A stretch of DNA of 25,719 bases from an uncultured Dialister sp. (GCA_934193095.1 CAKPUX010000029.1:1-25719); one strand, 5' to 3'. Numbered from the stretch's first letter, positions 5,850 to 13,346 are shown. Translations and numbers: made by a program. Notes: a model not told the origin generated them from the sequence alone.

Positions 5850-7220
5850 TTATCTATTGCTCTCCTCGACGAGCTTCATGATTTCTTCTTTCTTCTCTTC
5901 GAGGAGCGCCCGGTCGCCCATCGTCTCCATATTGAAACGGATGAGGGGCTCCGTATTCGATGGCCGGAGATTGAATCGCCAATTTTCAAACTCAAGCCCC
6001 ACGCCGTCTGTGTTATCAATGGCCTGAGCCTTCGGCGCATAGGCTGCCTTGACGGCAGCGAGGGTTTTCTCTACATTTTTGGCTGGCAGATTGATCTCTC
6101 CGCTCACGGGGAATTCTTTCTCCATTTCAGCGACCATTTCGCCAAGGTGCCTGCCTGTCTCACTCATGAGCTGTGTCACGATAAGCCATGGGATCATACC
6201 GGAGTCACAGTAAGAGAAGTCACGGAAGAAATGGTGGGCACTGTTTTCAGCTCCATAAATGCCATGGACGCGACGCATGGTCTCCTTCATGAAAGCATGT
6301 CCCCCCTTCGACTCGACGGGCACACCTCCATAGAGACGGCAGATCTTTTCCGTATTCCAGAAGACGCGCGGATCATGAATGATGATCTCTCCGGGATGCC
6401 TCTTGAGAAAATAGGATGCAAGCAGTCCTACCATGTAGCAGCCTTCTACGAATTTCCCATTTTCATCGATGAAGAAGCAGCGGTCAAAGTCTCCGTCCCA
6501 GGCGATCCCGAGATCTGCTTTTTCTTCGAGCACCTTCTCCTTGAGCGGCTTCTGGCACTCTTCCAGCATCGGATTCGGCACACCATGAGGGAAACTTCCG
6601 TCCGGCTCCATATATAATTCTGTAAAAGTAAAAGGCAGATGTTTCTTTAGTTCTGCGAAGGCGATATTGGCACAGCCATTTCCTGCATCCACCACAATGT
6701 GAAACGGCTTCATCTTTGTGACATCCACAAAGGAGAGGATACAGTCGATGTAGTCCTGGAGGATCTGTTTCGCAAAGGTCTTCCCTTTTTTCTCTGCCTC
6801 GGGAAAATCTCCGGAGAATGCGAGTGCTTCGATATCTTTCAGTCCCGTATCGGCACTGACAGGGATCCCCCCTTCGCGCACAAGTTTTAAGCCATTGTAA
6901 TTCGATGGATTATGGCTCGCGGTAATCATGATGCCGCCGGAAAGTCCGTAATGGAACGTAGCGAAGTACATCATTTCCGTCCCGCAAAGGCCGATGTCCA
7001 TCACATCCGCGCCGCCATCCGTCAGGCCTCGCATGACAGCCTTAGCGATGGCAGGAGAGCTCGGACGGATATCATAACCGACACACATCGCCTGCGGATG
7101 GTAGAGTGCTGCATACGCGCGGCCTACGCGATATGCCAGGTCTTCGTTCACCTCCGCCCCCACGACACCGCGAATATCATAGGCCTTGAAGCCTTTATGA
7201 GAAAGTTGGAGTGGTTGCAT
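5850..7220 (-). CDS. Phosphomannomutase/phosphoglucomutase (alpha-D-phosphohexomutase family)
   Basis: This 456-residue cytoplasmic enzyme interconverts hexose-1-phosphate and hexose-6-phosphate, feeding sugar nucleotides for surface polysaccharide. All four signature loops are visible. ITASHNP carries the phosphorylated Ser at residue 102, and WDGDFDR binds the metal. The sugar-contact region GAENSAHHFFRDF comes next, and the phosphate-binding RPSNTEP is near the C-terminus. The overall pattern resembles AlgC/ManB-type dual mutases. The start at 7220 has AAGGAAG upstream and begins MQPLQLSHKGFKAYDIRG, the usual N-terminus. The longer frame to 7331 adds 37 unrelated residues and runs back to the end of yerC. 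It lies 110 bp downstream of yerC on the same strand and probably shares its promoter. Mannose versus glucose preference cannot be decided here. Confidence 0.92.
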   Translation of the reverse strand: MQPLQLSHKGFKAYDIRGVVGAEVNEDLAYRVGRAYAALYHPQAMCVGYDIRPSSPAIAKAVMRGLTDGGADVMDIGLCGTEMMYFATFHYGLSGGIMITASHNPSNYNGLKLVREGGIPVSADTGLKDIEALAFSGDFPEAEKKGKTFAKQILQDYIDCILSFVDVTKMKPFHIVVDAGNGCANIAFAELKKHLPFTFTELYMEPDGSFPHGVPNPMLEECQKPLKEKVLEEKADLGIAWDGDFDRCFFIDENGKFVEGCYMVGLLASYFLKRHPGEIIIHDPRVFWNTEKICRLYGGVPVESKGGHAFMKETMRRVHGIYGAENSAHHFFRDFSYCDSGMIPWLIVTQLMSETGRHLGEMVAEMEKEFPVSGEINLPAKNVEKTLAAVKAAYAPKAQAIDNTDGVGLEFENWRFNLRPSNTEPLIRFNMETMGDRALLEEKKEEIMKLVEESNR

Positions 7221-7330
7221 GGTATTTCTTCCTTTTTGAAAAACCGAAGGAGACAGGGAACTGATCATCGTCAGACAGCATCCATCGGCAAATCTGATCC
7301 ATCGATGGGATCCCCATGTCCCTGAAATCA

Positions 7331-7645
7331 TCAGTCAGTCGTCTTCGACACGTCTTTTCCCATCCGGGAAAGCACCTGCACATATCCGTCGGCACCGAAT
7401 TTCAAGCAACGCTTCACGCGGGAAATCGTGGCAGTGCTCGCCCCCGTCGCTTCTTCGATGCGGTCATACTTATCTCCCGCTTCGAGCATACGTGCCACTT
7501 CCAGACGCTGCGACATGTCACGCAGCTCATTGATCGTACAAAGATCTTCAAAAAATTCATAGCACTCCTCTCTCGTCTTCAAAGTCAGAATGCCATCGAA
7601 AAGCTGATCCGTCAGCGGATTCACCAGTCTGTGATTCACACTCAT
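7331..7645 (-). CDS. yerC: YerC/YecD-type TrpR-like DNA-binding protein
   Basis: This 104-residue protein matches the YerC/YecD group of the TrpR superfamily in length and sequence. An N-terminal helical part contains LFDGILTLKTREECYEFFEDLCT, then comes the TrpR core ELRDMSQRLEVARMLEAG. The helix-turn-helix is KYDRIEEATGASTATISRVKRCL (about residues 59-81). These small regulators are widespread in Firmicutes, with poorly defined targets. AGGAGG lies 8 bp before the ATG. A good promoter sits at 7696-7724, and a short palindrome overlaps the predicted start of transcription, which suits autoregulation. It precedes the phosphohexomutase on the same strand. Confidence 0.9.
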   Translation of the reverse strand: MSVNHRLVNPLTDQLFDGILTLKTREECYEFFEDLCTINELRDMSQRLEVARMLEAGDKYDRIEEATGASTATISRVKRCLKFGADGYVQVLSRMGKDVSKTTD

Positions 7646-7675
7646 TGATATATCCTCCTGTCATTGGTTAGTCAT

Positions 7676-7688
7676 AGTATGTAATACT
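7676..7688. promoter_or_regulatory. Possible operator: AGTAT-GTA-ATACT palindrome
   Basis: This is a perfect 5-bp inverted repeat with a 3-bp centre; a further AGTAT half-site is at 7691. It sits just downstream of the yerC -10 box, over the predicted transcription start. A regulator bound there would block initiation. Assignment to YerC itself is inference. Confidence 0.4.
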
Positions 7689-7695
7689 TTAGTAT

Positions 7696-7724
7696 ATTAT
7701 AGCATTAGAGATGAACTGGTGCAA
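7696..7724 (-). promoter_or_regulatory. Sigma-70 promoter for yerC and the phosphohexomutase
   Basis: On the minus strand TTGCAC (7724-7719) and a perfect TATAAT (7701-7696) are 17 bp apart. TGC directly before the -10 gives an extended -10. The start of transcription would be near 7689, over the palindrome at 7676-7688. Confidence 0.8.
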
Positions 7725-7770
7725 AAGGAAAATGGGAACGGAGCTAGTAGCCAGGAATTAGGGATTAGGG

Positions 7771-7805
7771 GTGACTAGTGACTTGTGACTGGTTACTGGT
7801 GACTA
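7771..7805. repeat. Five 7-bp tandem repeats (GTGACTN type)
   Basis: Five contiguous heptamers in strict register (types GTGACTA, GTGACTT, GTGACTG and GTTACTG) are preceded by TTAGGGA units at about 7758-7770. There is no coding frame. Confidence 0.85.
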
Positions 7806-7912
7806 AATACCATATTCTGGCATCGCCATTATTTTATACTCCGCGGCGCTTCTGATTTTTACGCGCCGCACCACCATTTCGCATTTCTCATTTCTAATTT
7901 CTCATTCAAGCA
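7806..7912. repeat. GCGCCGC hairpin element with ATTTCTC heptads, copy upstream of metN
   Basis: CTCCGCGGCGC (7839-7849) pairs with GCGCCGC (7863-7869). ACCACC and four heptamers of the ATTTCTC type (7876-7903) follow. The last 50 bp (7863-7912) are identical at 48 of 50 positions to 10000-10049 between metI and metQ. Confidence 0.9.
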
Positions 7913-7967
7913 GTGCTTTCAAACGTAATCAAGAGGCAGCACGCCCCACGGGCTCCCCCTCCCCCTA

Positions 7968-7996
7968 TTGACTTTCCTTCTCATAAAGAGTACAAT
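7968..7996 (+). promoter_or_regulatory. Sigma-70 promoter of the metNIQ operon
   Basis: TTGACT (7968-7973) and TACAAT (7991-7996) are separated by 17 bp, one mismatch from consensus in each box. The start of transcription would be near 8003, about 30 bp ahead of the riboswitch aptamer. Confidence 0.85.
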
Positions 7997-7998
7997 TC

Positions 7999-8023
7999 AT
8001 TCAATCGGCTTTGTCGATTGAAT
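7999..8023 (+). other. Hairpin at the extreme 5' end of the metN leader
   Basis: ATTCAATCG (7999-8007) and CGATTGAAT (8015-8023) form a perfect 9-bp stem with a 7-nt loop. It would sit at or next to the first nucleotides of the transcript, before the aptamer. A role as an mRNA-stabilising 5' stem-loop is inference. Confidence 0.5.
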
Positions 8024-8032
8024 TACATACGA

Positions 8033-8135
8033 CTTTCATCATGAGTGGCGGAGGGACTGGCCCTTTGAAGCCACGGCAACCATCTTTATGAAACGGTGCC
8101 AATTCCAGCGAGTGTATTCTCGAAAGATGATGCGA
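8033..8135 (+). ncRNA. SAM-I riboswitch (S-box) aptamer
   Basis: The conserved SAM-I core is present in order: GGAGGGACTGGCCC, GCCACGGCAACC and GGTGCCAATTCCAGC, closed by a P1 pairing of CATCAT (8037-8042) with ATGATG (8127-8132). SAM binding stabilises P1. The 3' side of P1 overlaps AAGATGA (8124-8130), which can instead pair with TCATCTT (8146-8152) as an antiterminator. High SAM should therefore let the downstream terminator form and switch off methionine uptake. Confidence 0.95.
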
Positions 8136-8142
8136 CTGCAAG

Positions 8143-8175
8143 CTTTCATCTTCCGATGAAAGTTTTTTTGTTTTT
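8143..8175 (+). terminator. SAM-riboswitch-controlled transcription terminator
   Basis: CTTTCATC (8143-8150) and GATGAAAG (8155-8162) form a perfect 8-bp stem with loop TTCC, followed by TTTTTTTG and more T residues. It directly follows the aptamer and precedes metN, the standard layout of an attenuating S-box. Confidence 0.92.
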
Positions 8176-8189
8176 ATGAGGAGACTCCA

Positions 8190-9224
8190 ATGATTGAACT
8201 CAAACATATAACGAAAGTATATGGCAATTTCAAAGCACTGGACGACGTCAGCGTCACCATCAGAGATGGTGAGATCTACGGTATCGTCGGGCAGTCCGGT
8301 GCAGGGAAATCGACCCTGGTCCGCTGCATCAATATGCTTGAACCACCGACCACAGGCGAAGTCCTGATCAATGGCAAAGACATGATGAAGCTCTCCAAGG
8401 CGGAACTGCGCAGCGAGCGCAAAGGCATCGGCATGATCTTCCAGCATTTCAACCTGCTGTCCTCCCGCACAGTGGCAGGAAATATCGCATTCCCTCTGGA
8501 GCTTGCCAATGTGCCGAAGGCAGAGCAGAAGAAACGCATCGATGACATCCTCGAGATGGTCGGCCTTACCGAGTACAAAGATAAATACCCCGCACAGCTC
8601 TCCGGCGGACAGAAGCAGCGTGTCGGCATCGCACGCGCTATCGTGTCCAATCCATCCGTACTTCTCTCCGATGAAGCGACCTCTGCGCTGGATCCGGAAA
8701 CGGTCAAATCCATCCTGCAGCTGCTGAAAGATATCAATAAGAAGCTCGGCATCACCATCATCATGATCACACATCAGATGGAAGTCATCAAGGAGATCGC
8801 TGAACGTGTCGCCGTCATCGAACATGGCCGCATCATCGAAGAAGGCTCCGTCGTCGACCTTTTCACCAATCCGCAGACTCCGACTCTGAAAAAATTCGTC
8901 GGCTCGGTCATGTCTTCGGAAGTACCGGAACAGCTCTCCCACATGGATATCCATGCCGATAAAGAGAACGCGGACGACCAGACCGTCCTCTCCCTCTCCT
9001 TCCGCGGCGACGTCGCAAATGAACCGATCATCGCCAACCTCATCAAAAAGTACAATCTGGACGTATCTATCCTGTACGGCTCCATCGACTACATCCAGAA
9101 TGTATCCTTCGGCCGTCTCATTATCACCATCATTGGCGATGACAGCGATATGCAAGAAGCGCTCAGTCATCTGAAATCGTTACCTATCACAAGCGAGGTG
9201 CTCGGATATGTCTCCAGTCATTAG
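8190..9224 (+). CDS. metN: Methionine ABC transporter ATP-binding protein MetN
   Basis: This 344-residue ATPase energises methionine import through MetI. The nucleotide-binding domain shows Walker A GQSGAGKST (residues 34-42), the ABC signature LSGGQKQR and Walker B VLLSDEATSALD. An H-loop in MITHQMEV completes it. The C-terminal 80 residues form the NIL domain (VLSLSFRGDVANEPIIANL onward). NIL domains bind methionine and inhibit transport when the cell has enough. GAGGAGA precedes the ATG. The gene follows the SAM-I riboswitch, and its 3' end overlaps metI by 17 bp, implying translational coupling. It is complete and of usual length. Confidence 0.97.
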   Translation: MIELKHITKVYGNFKALDDVSVTIRDGEIYGIVGQSGAGKSTLVRCINMLEPPTTGEVLINGKDMMKLSKAELRSERKGIGMIFQHFNLLSSRTVAGNIAFPLELANVPKAEQKKRIDDILEMVGLTEYKDKYPAQLSGGQKQRVGIARAIVSNPSVLLSDEATSALDPETVKSILQLLKDINKKLGITIIMITHQMEVIKEIAERVAVIEHGRIIEEGSVVDLFTNPQTPTLKKFVGSVMSSEVPEQLSHMDIHADKENADDQTVLSLSFRGDVANEPIIANLIKKYNLDVSILYGSIDYIQNVSFGRLIITIIGDDSDMQEALSHLKSLPITSEVLGYVSSH

Positions 9225-9861
9225 TAATCTTCTTCTGAAAAGTACGGCAGAAACCTTCTACATGCTCGGCGTTTCTGCCCTGATCGCCGCTGTCGTCGGC
9301 ATTCCTCTGGGGATCCTCCTCGTCGTCACGGAGAAAAATGGCATCCTCGCCTGCCGCCTGCTCAATAAGCCGCTCGCTTTTGTTATCAATATGATCCGCT
9401 CCATCCCATTCATCATTCTGATGGTCGCGATCATTCCTCTCACCCGTCTCATCGCAGGCACCTCCATCGGCACCACCGCAGCCATCGTCCCACTGACCAT
9501 CGCTGCGATCCCCTACACCGCCCGCATGGTCGAGACCTCCATCCGTGAAGTCCCCTTCGGCCTCATCGAAGCAGCTGAATCCATGGGCGCTTCCCCGTTC
9601 CAGATCATTAAGAAAGTCCTCATCCCGGAAGCCCTGCCTTCCATCATCGAGAATATCACTGTCGTCGTTGTCACCCTCATCGGTTCCTCCGCTATGGCAG
9701 GCACCATCGGCGGCGGCGGCTTAGGCGACCTCGCCATCCGCTACGGCTACCAGCGTTTCCAGGCCGACGTCATGGTGGCTACCATCCTCGTCCTTATCGT
9801 CGTCGTCCAGCTCATCCAGTTTATCGGAAGCAATCTTGCGAAAAAGGCGAATAAGAAGTAA
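9208..9861 (+). CDS. metI: Methionine ABC transporter permease MetI
   Basis: This 217-residue inner-membrane permease has about five hydrophobic segments. The BPD_transp_1 coupling loop (EAAESMGASPFQIIKKVLIPEALP, about residues 128-151) contacts the ATPase. MIRSIPFIILMV and GTIGGGGLGDLAIRYGYQRF are typical MetI blocks. Its ATG lies inside the end of metN, a 17-bp overlap in a different frame. metQ does not follow directly: a 333-bp gap filled with repeats comes first. Confidence 0.96.
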   Translation: MSPVISNLLLKSTAETFYMLGVSALIAAVVGIPLGILLVVTEKNGILACRLLNKPLAFVINMIRSIPFIILMVAIIPLTRLIAGTSIGTTAAIVPLTIAAIPYTARMVETSIREVPFGLIEAAESMGASPFQIIKKVLIPEALPSIIENITVVVVTLIGSSAMAGTIGGGGLGDLAIRYGYQRFQADVMVATILVLIVVVQLIQFIGSNLAKKANKK

Positions 9862-9891
9862 GAAGGGTTCAGGGTTCGAACGCAGGTATGA

Positions 9892-9940
9892 GTGGCTGGT
9901 GACTTGTGACTGGTAGCTAGGGATTAGTGGCTAGGGATTA
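9892..9940. repeat. Seven contiguous 7-bp repeats between metI and metQ
   Basis: Seven heptamers follow in strict register, of types GTGGCTG, GTGACTT, GTGACTG, GTAGCTA, GGGATTA and GTGGCTA. They are related to the array at 7771-7805 upstream of metN. They begin 31 bp after the metI stop codon. Confidence 0.88.
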
Positions 9941-9976
9941 GGTTTGCGATACGAGAAACTCGCTAGTTTCAAACCT

Positions 9977-10049
9977 TCGCGGCGCTTCTATATTCTTATG
10001 CGCCGCACCACCATTTTGCATTTCTCATTTCTAATTTCTCATTCGAGCA
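9977..10049. repeat. GCGCCGC hairpin element with ATTTCTC heptads, copy between metI and metQ
   Basis: CGCGGCGC (9978-9985) pairs with GCGCCGC (10000-10006). ACCACC and four heptamers (10013-10040) follow. It is in the same orientation as the copy at 7806-7912, and 10000-10049 matches 7863-7912 at 48 of 50 positions. After it, a further diverged similarity (both copies carry a CACGGGCT block) continues to about 10100. Confidence 0.9.
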
Positions 10050-10194
10050 AAGCTTTCATCTGCAATCCATGGGCGACCCGCCTCACGGGCTAACCCCGCC
10101 CCAAAAACTGTTTTCCACCGGATCTATAGGAAATGCGAATTCTCCCACTTCCATACATAGACACCGGATTTTATAAAAGAAGGGAAGTATATTT

Positions 10195-11034
10195 ATGTTA
10201 AAGAAACTCGTCATCGCTGGACTTTGCGCCCTCTCCGCAGCAGCCATCATCACCGGCTGTGGTTCCAACGCAAAGCCAGCCTCCTCGGCCGCTGCCTCTG
10301 TACAGGAAAAGAAAGAGATCACCGTCGGTGCTACCGCCGGTCCGCATGCAGAAGTCGTCGAAGCCGCTGCCAAAGAAGCAGAAAGCAAAGGTCTCAAGGT
10401 CAATGTGAAGGAATTCTCCGACTATGTCACTCCGGACCAGGCACTCGCTGACGGCGATCTCGACCTCGTTGTCTACCAGCATGAACCGTTCCTGAAGAAC
10501 TTCAACAAACAGCACAATACAAACCTCGTCTCTATCGGCAAAGCTATCCTGATGCGCATGGGCGTCTACTCCGATAAGTACAAGGATATCAAGGATCTGC
10601 CGGACGGCGCCACCGTCTCCATCCCGAACGACCCGACCAATGAAGGCCGTGGTCTCCAGCTGCTCGAAAAAGCAGGCGTCATCAAGCTAAAGGAAGGCGT
10701 CGGCATGAAAGCCACCCCGGCAGATGTCGTAGAAAACCCGAAACACCTGAAATTCCAGGAACTCGAAGCCGCTCAGCTTCCAAGAAGCCTTGCTGATGTC
10801 GATGCATCTGTCATCACCATGAACTACGTCATGAGCTCCGGACTTTCCCCGAAAGACCAGGGCATCTTCCTCGAAGACAAGGATACCCCGCTCGCTGTCA
10901 TGATCATCGCTGCCCGCGAGAAGGACAAGGATCAGCCGGCTTATCAGAAATTCGTCAAGTACTATCAGTCTGAATCCGTCAAAAAATTCATCGCTGAAAA
11001 ATACAAAGGCACTATCGTTCCTGCTTGGGAATAA
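10195..11034 (+). CDS. metQ: Methionine-binding lipoprotein MetQ
   Basis: This 279-residue NlpA/MetQ family lipoprotein captures methionine for MetNI. The signal MLKKLVIAGLCALSAAAIIT ends in lipobox ITGC (Cys at residue 22). The mature domain begins EITVGATAGPHAEVVEAAAKEAESKG and includes DYVTPDQALADGDLDLVVYQHEPFL. GAAGGGAAG lies upstream of the ATG. It is separated from metI by 333 bp of repeat DNA, so co-transcription is likely but not certain; I found no strong separate promoter. A 23-bp terminator follows at once. NlpA-family proteins can bind other ligands, but the riboswitch and metNI make methionine the strong choice. Confidence 0.95.
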   Translation: MLKKLVIAGLCALSAAAIITGCGSNAKPASSAAASVQEKKEITVGATAGPHAEVVEAAAKEAESKGLKVNVKEFSDYVTPDQALADGDLDLVVYQHEPFLKNFNKQHNTNLVSIGKAILMRMGVYSDKYKDIKDLPDGATVSIPNDPTNEGRGLQLLEKAGVIKLKEGVGMKATPADVVENPKHLKFQELEAAQLPRSLADVDASVITMNYVMSSGLSPKDQGIFLEDKDTPLAVMIIAAREKDKDQPAYQKFVKYYQSESVKKFIAEKYKGTIVPAWE

Positions 11035-11047
11035 TGAAACAGAAATA

Positions 11048-11097
11048 AAAAAGGGGCTGTGAAGAAATGAATTCTCATTTCTTCACAGCCCCTTTTT
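11048..11097. terminator. Terminator of the metNIQ operon (23-bp stem)
   Basis: Positions 11048-11070 and 11075-11097 are perfect inverted repeats with a 4-nt loop (ATTC). They are A-rich at the start and end in TTTTT. The hairpin begins 14 bp after the metQ stop codon and could act in both directions. Confidence 0.93.
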
Positions 11098-11113
11098 ACT
11101 TTGCTTTCATTTG

Positions 11114-11141
11114 GTTCAAGGTTCAGGGTTCAAGATTCAGG
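11114..11141. repeat. Four 7-bp repeats of GTTCARG type
   Basis: Four heptamers (GTTCAAG, GTTCAGG, GTTCAAG, ATTCAGG) lie in strict register, directly followed by the small GC hairpin at 11143-11163. A two-unit GGGTTCA-type relative is at 9865-9878. Confidence 0.8.
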
Positions 11142-11142
11142 T

Positions 11143-11163
11143 GGCGGCTTCGCCGCCTTTTTT
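11143..11163 (+). terminator. Small GGCGGC terminator-like hairpin
   Basis: GGCGGC (11143-11148) and GCCGCC (11152-11157) flank a minimal loop and are followed by six T residues. It could act as a second terminator behind metQ, or simply be part of the repeat element beside it. Confidence 0.55.
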
Positions 11164-11183
11164 AGAAGATGGTATTCTCGTAT

Positions 11184-11300
11184 CGCAGCCTTCCCCTCTA
11201 GGGGAAGGTGCCCCGCAGGGGCGGATAGGGTGACTATGGCATGAAAGACAGTTGGGATAAGGTTTCCCGGTCACTCCTATGAGAGCTGCAAGTCCCCTGC
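11184..11300. repeat. Structured GC-rich intergenic element (CCTTCCCC...GGGGAAGG)
   Basis: Two nested hairpins, CCTTCCCC/GGGGAAGG (11189-11208) and GCCCC/GGGGC (11210-11222), are followed by a long-range pairing of ATAGGGTGAC (11225-11234) with GTCACTCCTAT (11270-11280). I recall similar sequences recurring between genes in gut Firmicutes but cannot verify it here. No gene is visible between 11035 and 11472. Confidence 0.6.
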
Positions 11301-11420
11301 GGCAGATGGAACGCGAAAATGAGATGATCGTTATTTCACATCGCCTTTTTTATTTCTATAGATCATTTAGCAGGTTCTACGGGTCCAGAAAGTACAAACA
11401 TCCCCCTTTTCAGTCATGCA

Positions 11421-11463
11421 AAAACGGGTGCGTGAAAGCCTTCTGCTTTCACGCACCCGTTTT
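11421..11463. terminator. Terminator of the acyl-CoA dehydrogenase gene
   Basis: A perfect 19-bp stem (11421-11439 with 11445-11463, loop CTTCT) is framed by AAAA and TTTT. On the minus strand it lies 10 bp beyond the stop codon at 11473. Confidence 0.92.
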
Positions 11464-11472
11464 ATCCTCTAA

Positions 11473-12609
11473 TCAATATAGAGCTTCATTAGCAATGACG
11501 AGGCGCTGTACCTGATTCGTTCCTTCATAGATCTGCATGATCTTGGCATCACGCATGTATTTTTCATTCGGATTTTCACGAGAGTACCCATTACCGCCCA
11601 TGACCTGCACCGCTGTCGTGGTGACTTCCATCGCTGTGTCCGAAGCAAAACATTTCGACATTGCGGAGAACATGGACGCCCTCTTATCTCCCTGCATCTT
11701 CAGCCAGCAAGCCTTATAGACAAGCGCGCGTGCTGCCTCTGTCTTAGTGACCATATTGGCGATCATTTCCTGTACCATTTCAAAAGAAGCGATCTTCTGA
11801 CCGAACTGCTTTCTCTGGTGTGCATAGTGGATGGCATTTTCCAGTGCAGCCTGTGCGATACCGACAGAAATCGCACCGACGACCGGACGGGATGTCTCAA
11901 GCGTCTGCATCGCGATACGGAAGCCCATGCCTTCACGACCGATGCGGGCGCTTGTCGGAACGAAGCAATCGTCAAAAATGATTTCCGAAGTAGCCGAAGC
12001 ACGGATCCCCATCTTGTCCTCTTCCTTGCCGATGGAGACGCCCGGCGTATTTCTATCGACAGTGAAAACAGTCAGACCACGAATGCCGCCTGATTCACGG
12101 GTATTGGCAAAGAGTGTGATTTTATCACAGATCGGCGCATTGGTGATGAAGCACTTCGTACCATTCAGGACATAGCCGCCATCGACCTTTTTTGCCTTAC
12201 AGGATACCGCACCTGCATCAGAGCCTGCTCCTGGTTCCGTCAGCGCAAAGCAGGCGATCCCACCGTTGTTCAGGCAGTCGAAGTATTCCTTTTTCTGTTC
12301 ATCGCTGCCGGCGAAAAGGATTGGGAAGGAAGCAAGCGAATTGGCTGCGCAAACAGTCGCAGTACCTGCACAGCCCTTTGCGAGCTCTTCACTGATCATC
12401 GCACCCGTCAACAGATCGAGCCCTGCTCCGCCATATTCCTTCGGAACAGCCAGCTGAGTCATACCGGACTGTTTCAAAATCTTCAACAGCTCCGGATCCA
12501 TGACACCGCTCTTATCGATGTCCAGAGCGCGCGGCGCGATCTCCTTCTGTGCGATCTCCTTCGCCAGATTTACCAGCTCCTGCTGCTTTGCATCTAATGT
12601 AAAGTCCAT
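11473..12609 (-). CDS. Acyl-CoA dehydrogenase (short-chain/butyryl-CoA dehydrogenase-like)
   Basis: This complete 378-residue FAD enzyme should interconvert an acyl-CoA and its 2-enoyl-CoA in the cytoplasm. It passes electrons to, or takes them from, electron-transferring flavoprotein. The FAD-binding block FALTEPGAGSDAGA lies in the middle domain. The C-terminal block IMQIYEGTNQVQR carries the catalytic Glu at about residue 362, the position typical of short-chain enzymes. GGAGGA precedes the ATG. It stands alone, with an extended -10 promoter and a strong terminator and without etfAB, crotonase or thiolase genes beside it. The preferred chain length is not certain. In an anaerobe it could run as a crotonyl-CoA reductase or serve amino-acid fermentation. 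Confidence 0.9.
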   Translation of the reverse strand: MDFTLDAKQQELVNLAKEIAQKEIAPRALDIDKSGVMDPELLKILKQSGMTQLAVPKEYGGAGLDLLTGAMISEELAKGCAGTATVCAANSLASFPILFAGSDEQKKEYFDCLNNGGIACFALTEPGAGSDAGAVSCKAKKVDGGYVLNGTKCFITNAPICDKITLFANTRESGGIRGLTVFTVDRNTPGVSIGKEEDKMGIRASATSEIIFDDCFVPTSARIGREGMGFRIAMQTLETSRPVVGAISVGIAQAALENAIHYAHQRKQFGQKIASFEMVQEMIANMVTKTEAARALVYKACWLKMQGDKRASMFSAMSKCFASDTAMEVTTTAVQVMGGNGYSRENPNEKYMRDAKIMQIYEGTNQVQRLVIANEALY

Positions 12610-12681
12610 TCTCGTTCCTCCATGAAATCAAAGTGCTTCTTCTGCCAGGGCTTCCCCCTAAAATTTTACTATATTGCTATT

Positions 12682-12690
12682 ATTATAACA
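12682..12690 (-). promoter_or_regulatory. Extended -10 promoter of the acyl-CoA dehydrogenase gene
   Basis: On the minus strand TGTTATAAT combines a perfect -10 with the TGn extension; no good -35 is present at the expected spacing. It is the same 9-bp box seen ahead of the lysA-like gene. Confidence 0.55.
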
Positions 12691-12849
12691 GATATGCTGG
12701 GCTTTCGGATGGAAAAATATAAAAATACTCGCAGAATCTGATCCTGCAAGTGGATCATGATTTCCCGTTTCATCGCTTCCCCATATGCTTTGGAATACCA
12801 GAAAAATCACTGCTCCCCCCTTCTCTGTAAAGCTATGGGAGCTTTCCCT

Positions 12850-13200
12850 GCATGATGCCAACAGTTATTTTGGAAAATGCCCTCACCCATCCCCCAAAGG
12901 TCTGTATGGGTACAGGTCACAAATGTCATTGCATGGATGGCGGCTCGAAAGTTTCCACTTGAAAGCTACGCAGTCGGGATCATTGGCATAATGGTACATG
13001 ACCCCATCCATGTAGGCTCTCGCCTTCTCGGTGCGGGCGATTCATTCAGCGAAGTATCGCGCGCTCTCTTGGACGGCCACATCAATGGCTTTATCTACCA
13101 TCTCCTCATTGCCCTTTGAAATAGCGCCGATTATGCCATTGCAGGACGCCTTGAGTCCCTGCGTGGAAATTTATCTATGTTCCTTTACGCATCGCGCAGG
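12850..13200 (-). pseudogene. Prophage head-morphogenesis (Mu gpF-like) protein remnant
   Basis: Read on the minus strand from about 13130 to 12880, one frame gives GNEEMVDKAIDVAVQESARYFAE, a TGA stop, then IARTEKARAYMDGVMYHYAND and FKWKLSSRHPCNDICDLY, then another TGA before GHFPK. The IARTE...LSSRHP..DICD pattern is characteristic of phage minor head proteins of the Mu gpF type. The in-frame TGA at about 13041-13039 replaces what is probably an Arg codon in relatives. The N-terminal part is missing or out of frame, and nothing recognisable follows FPK. It is a decayed fragment lying on the 3' side of tRNA-Lys. The rest of the 875-bp gap 12610-13484 holds only promoter and terminator signals. 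Confidence 0.72.
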
Positions 13201-13346
13201 GCGCATTTGAACGCGTTCCTTGGGTAGTCTTTAGACAGAGCAGGTGCAGAAGGCGGCGAGCGTGCTTTGGCTGTACCGTCAAACCTTGATGACAGGCAAA
13301 TACTTTTTTCTAACGAAGAAGATGATGCAGCCAGTCACACTGCATC

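Noticed and set aside
8001..9170. 389-aa open frame on the minus strand
   Set aside because: It lies opposite metN and the riboswitch. metN has every ABC ATPase motif, and the antisense product is an Asp/Phe-rich composition artefact.
12877..13119. 80-aa open frame on the plus strand
   Set aside because: The opposite strand carries clear phage head-protein similarity, so this frame is its shadow.
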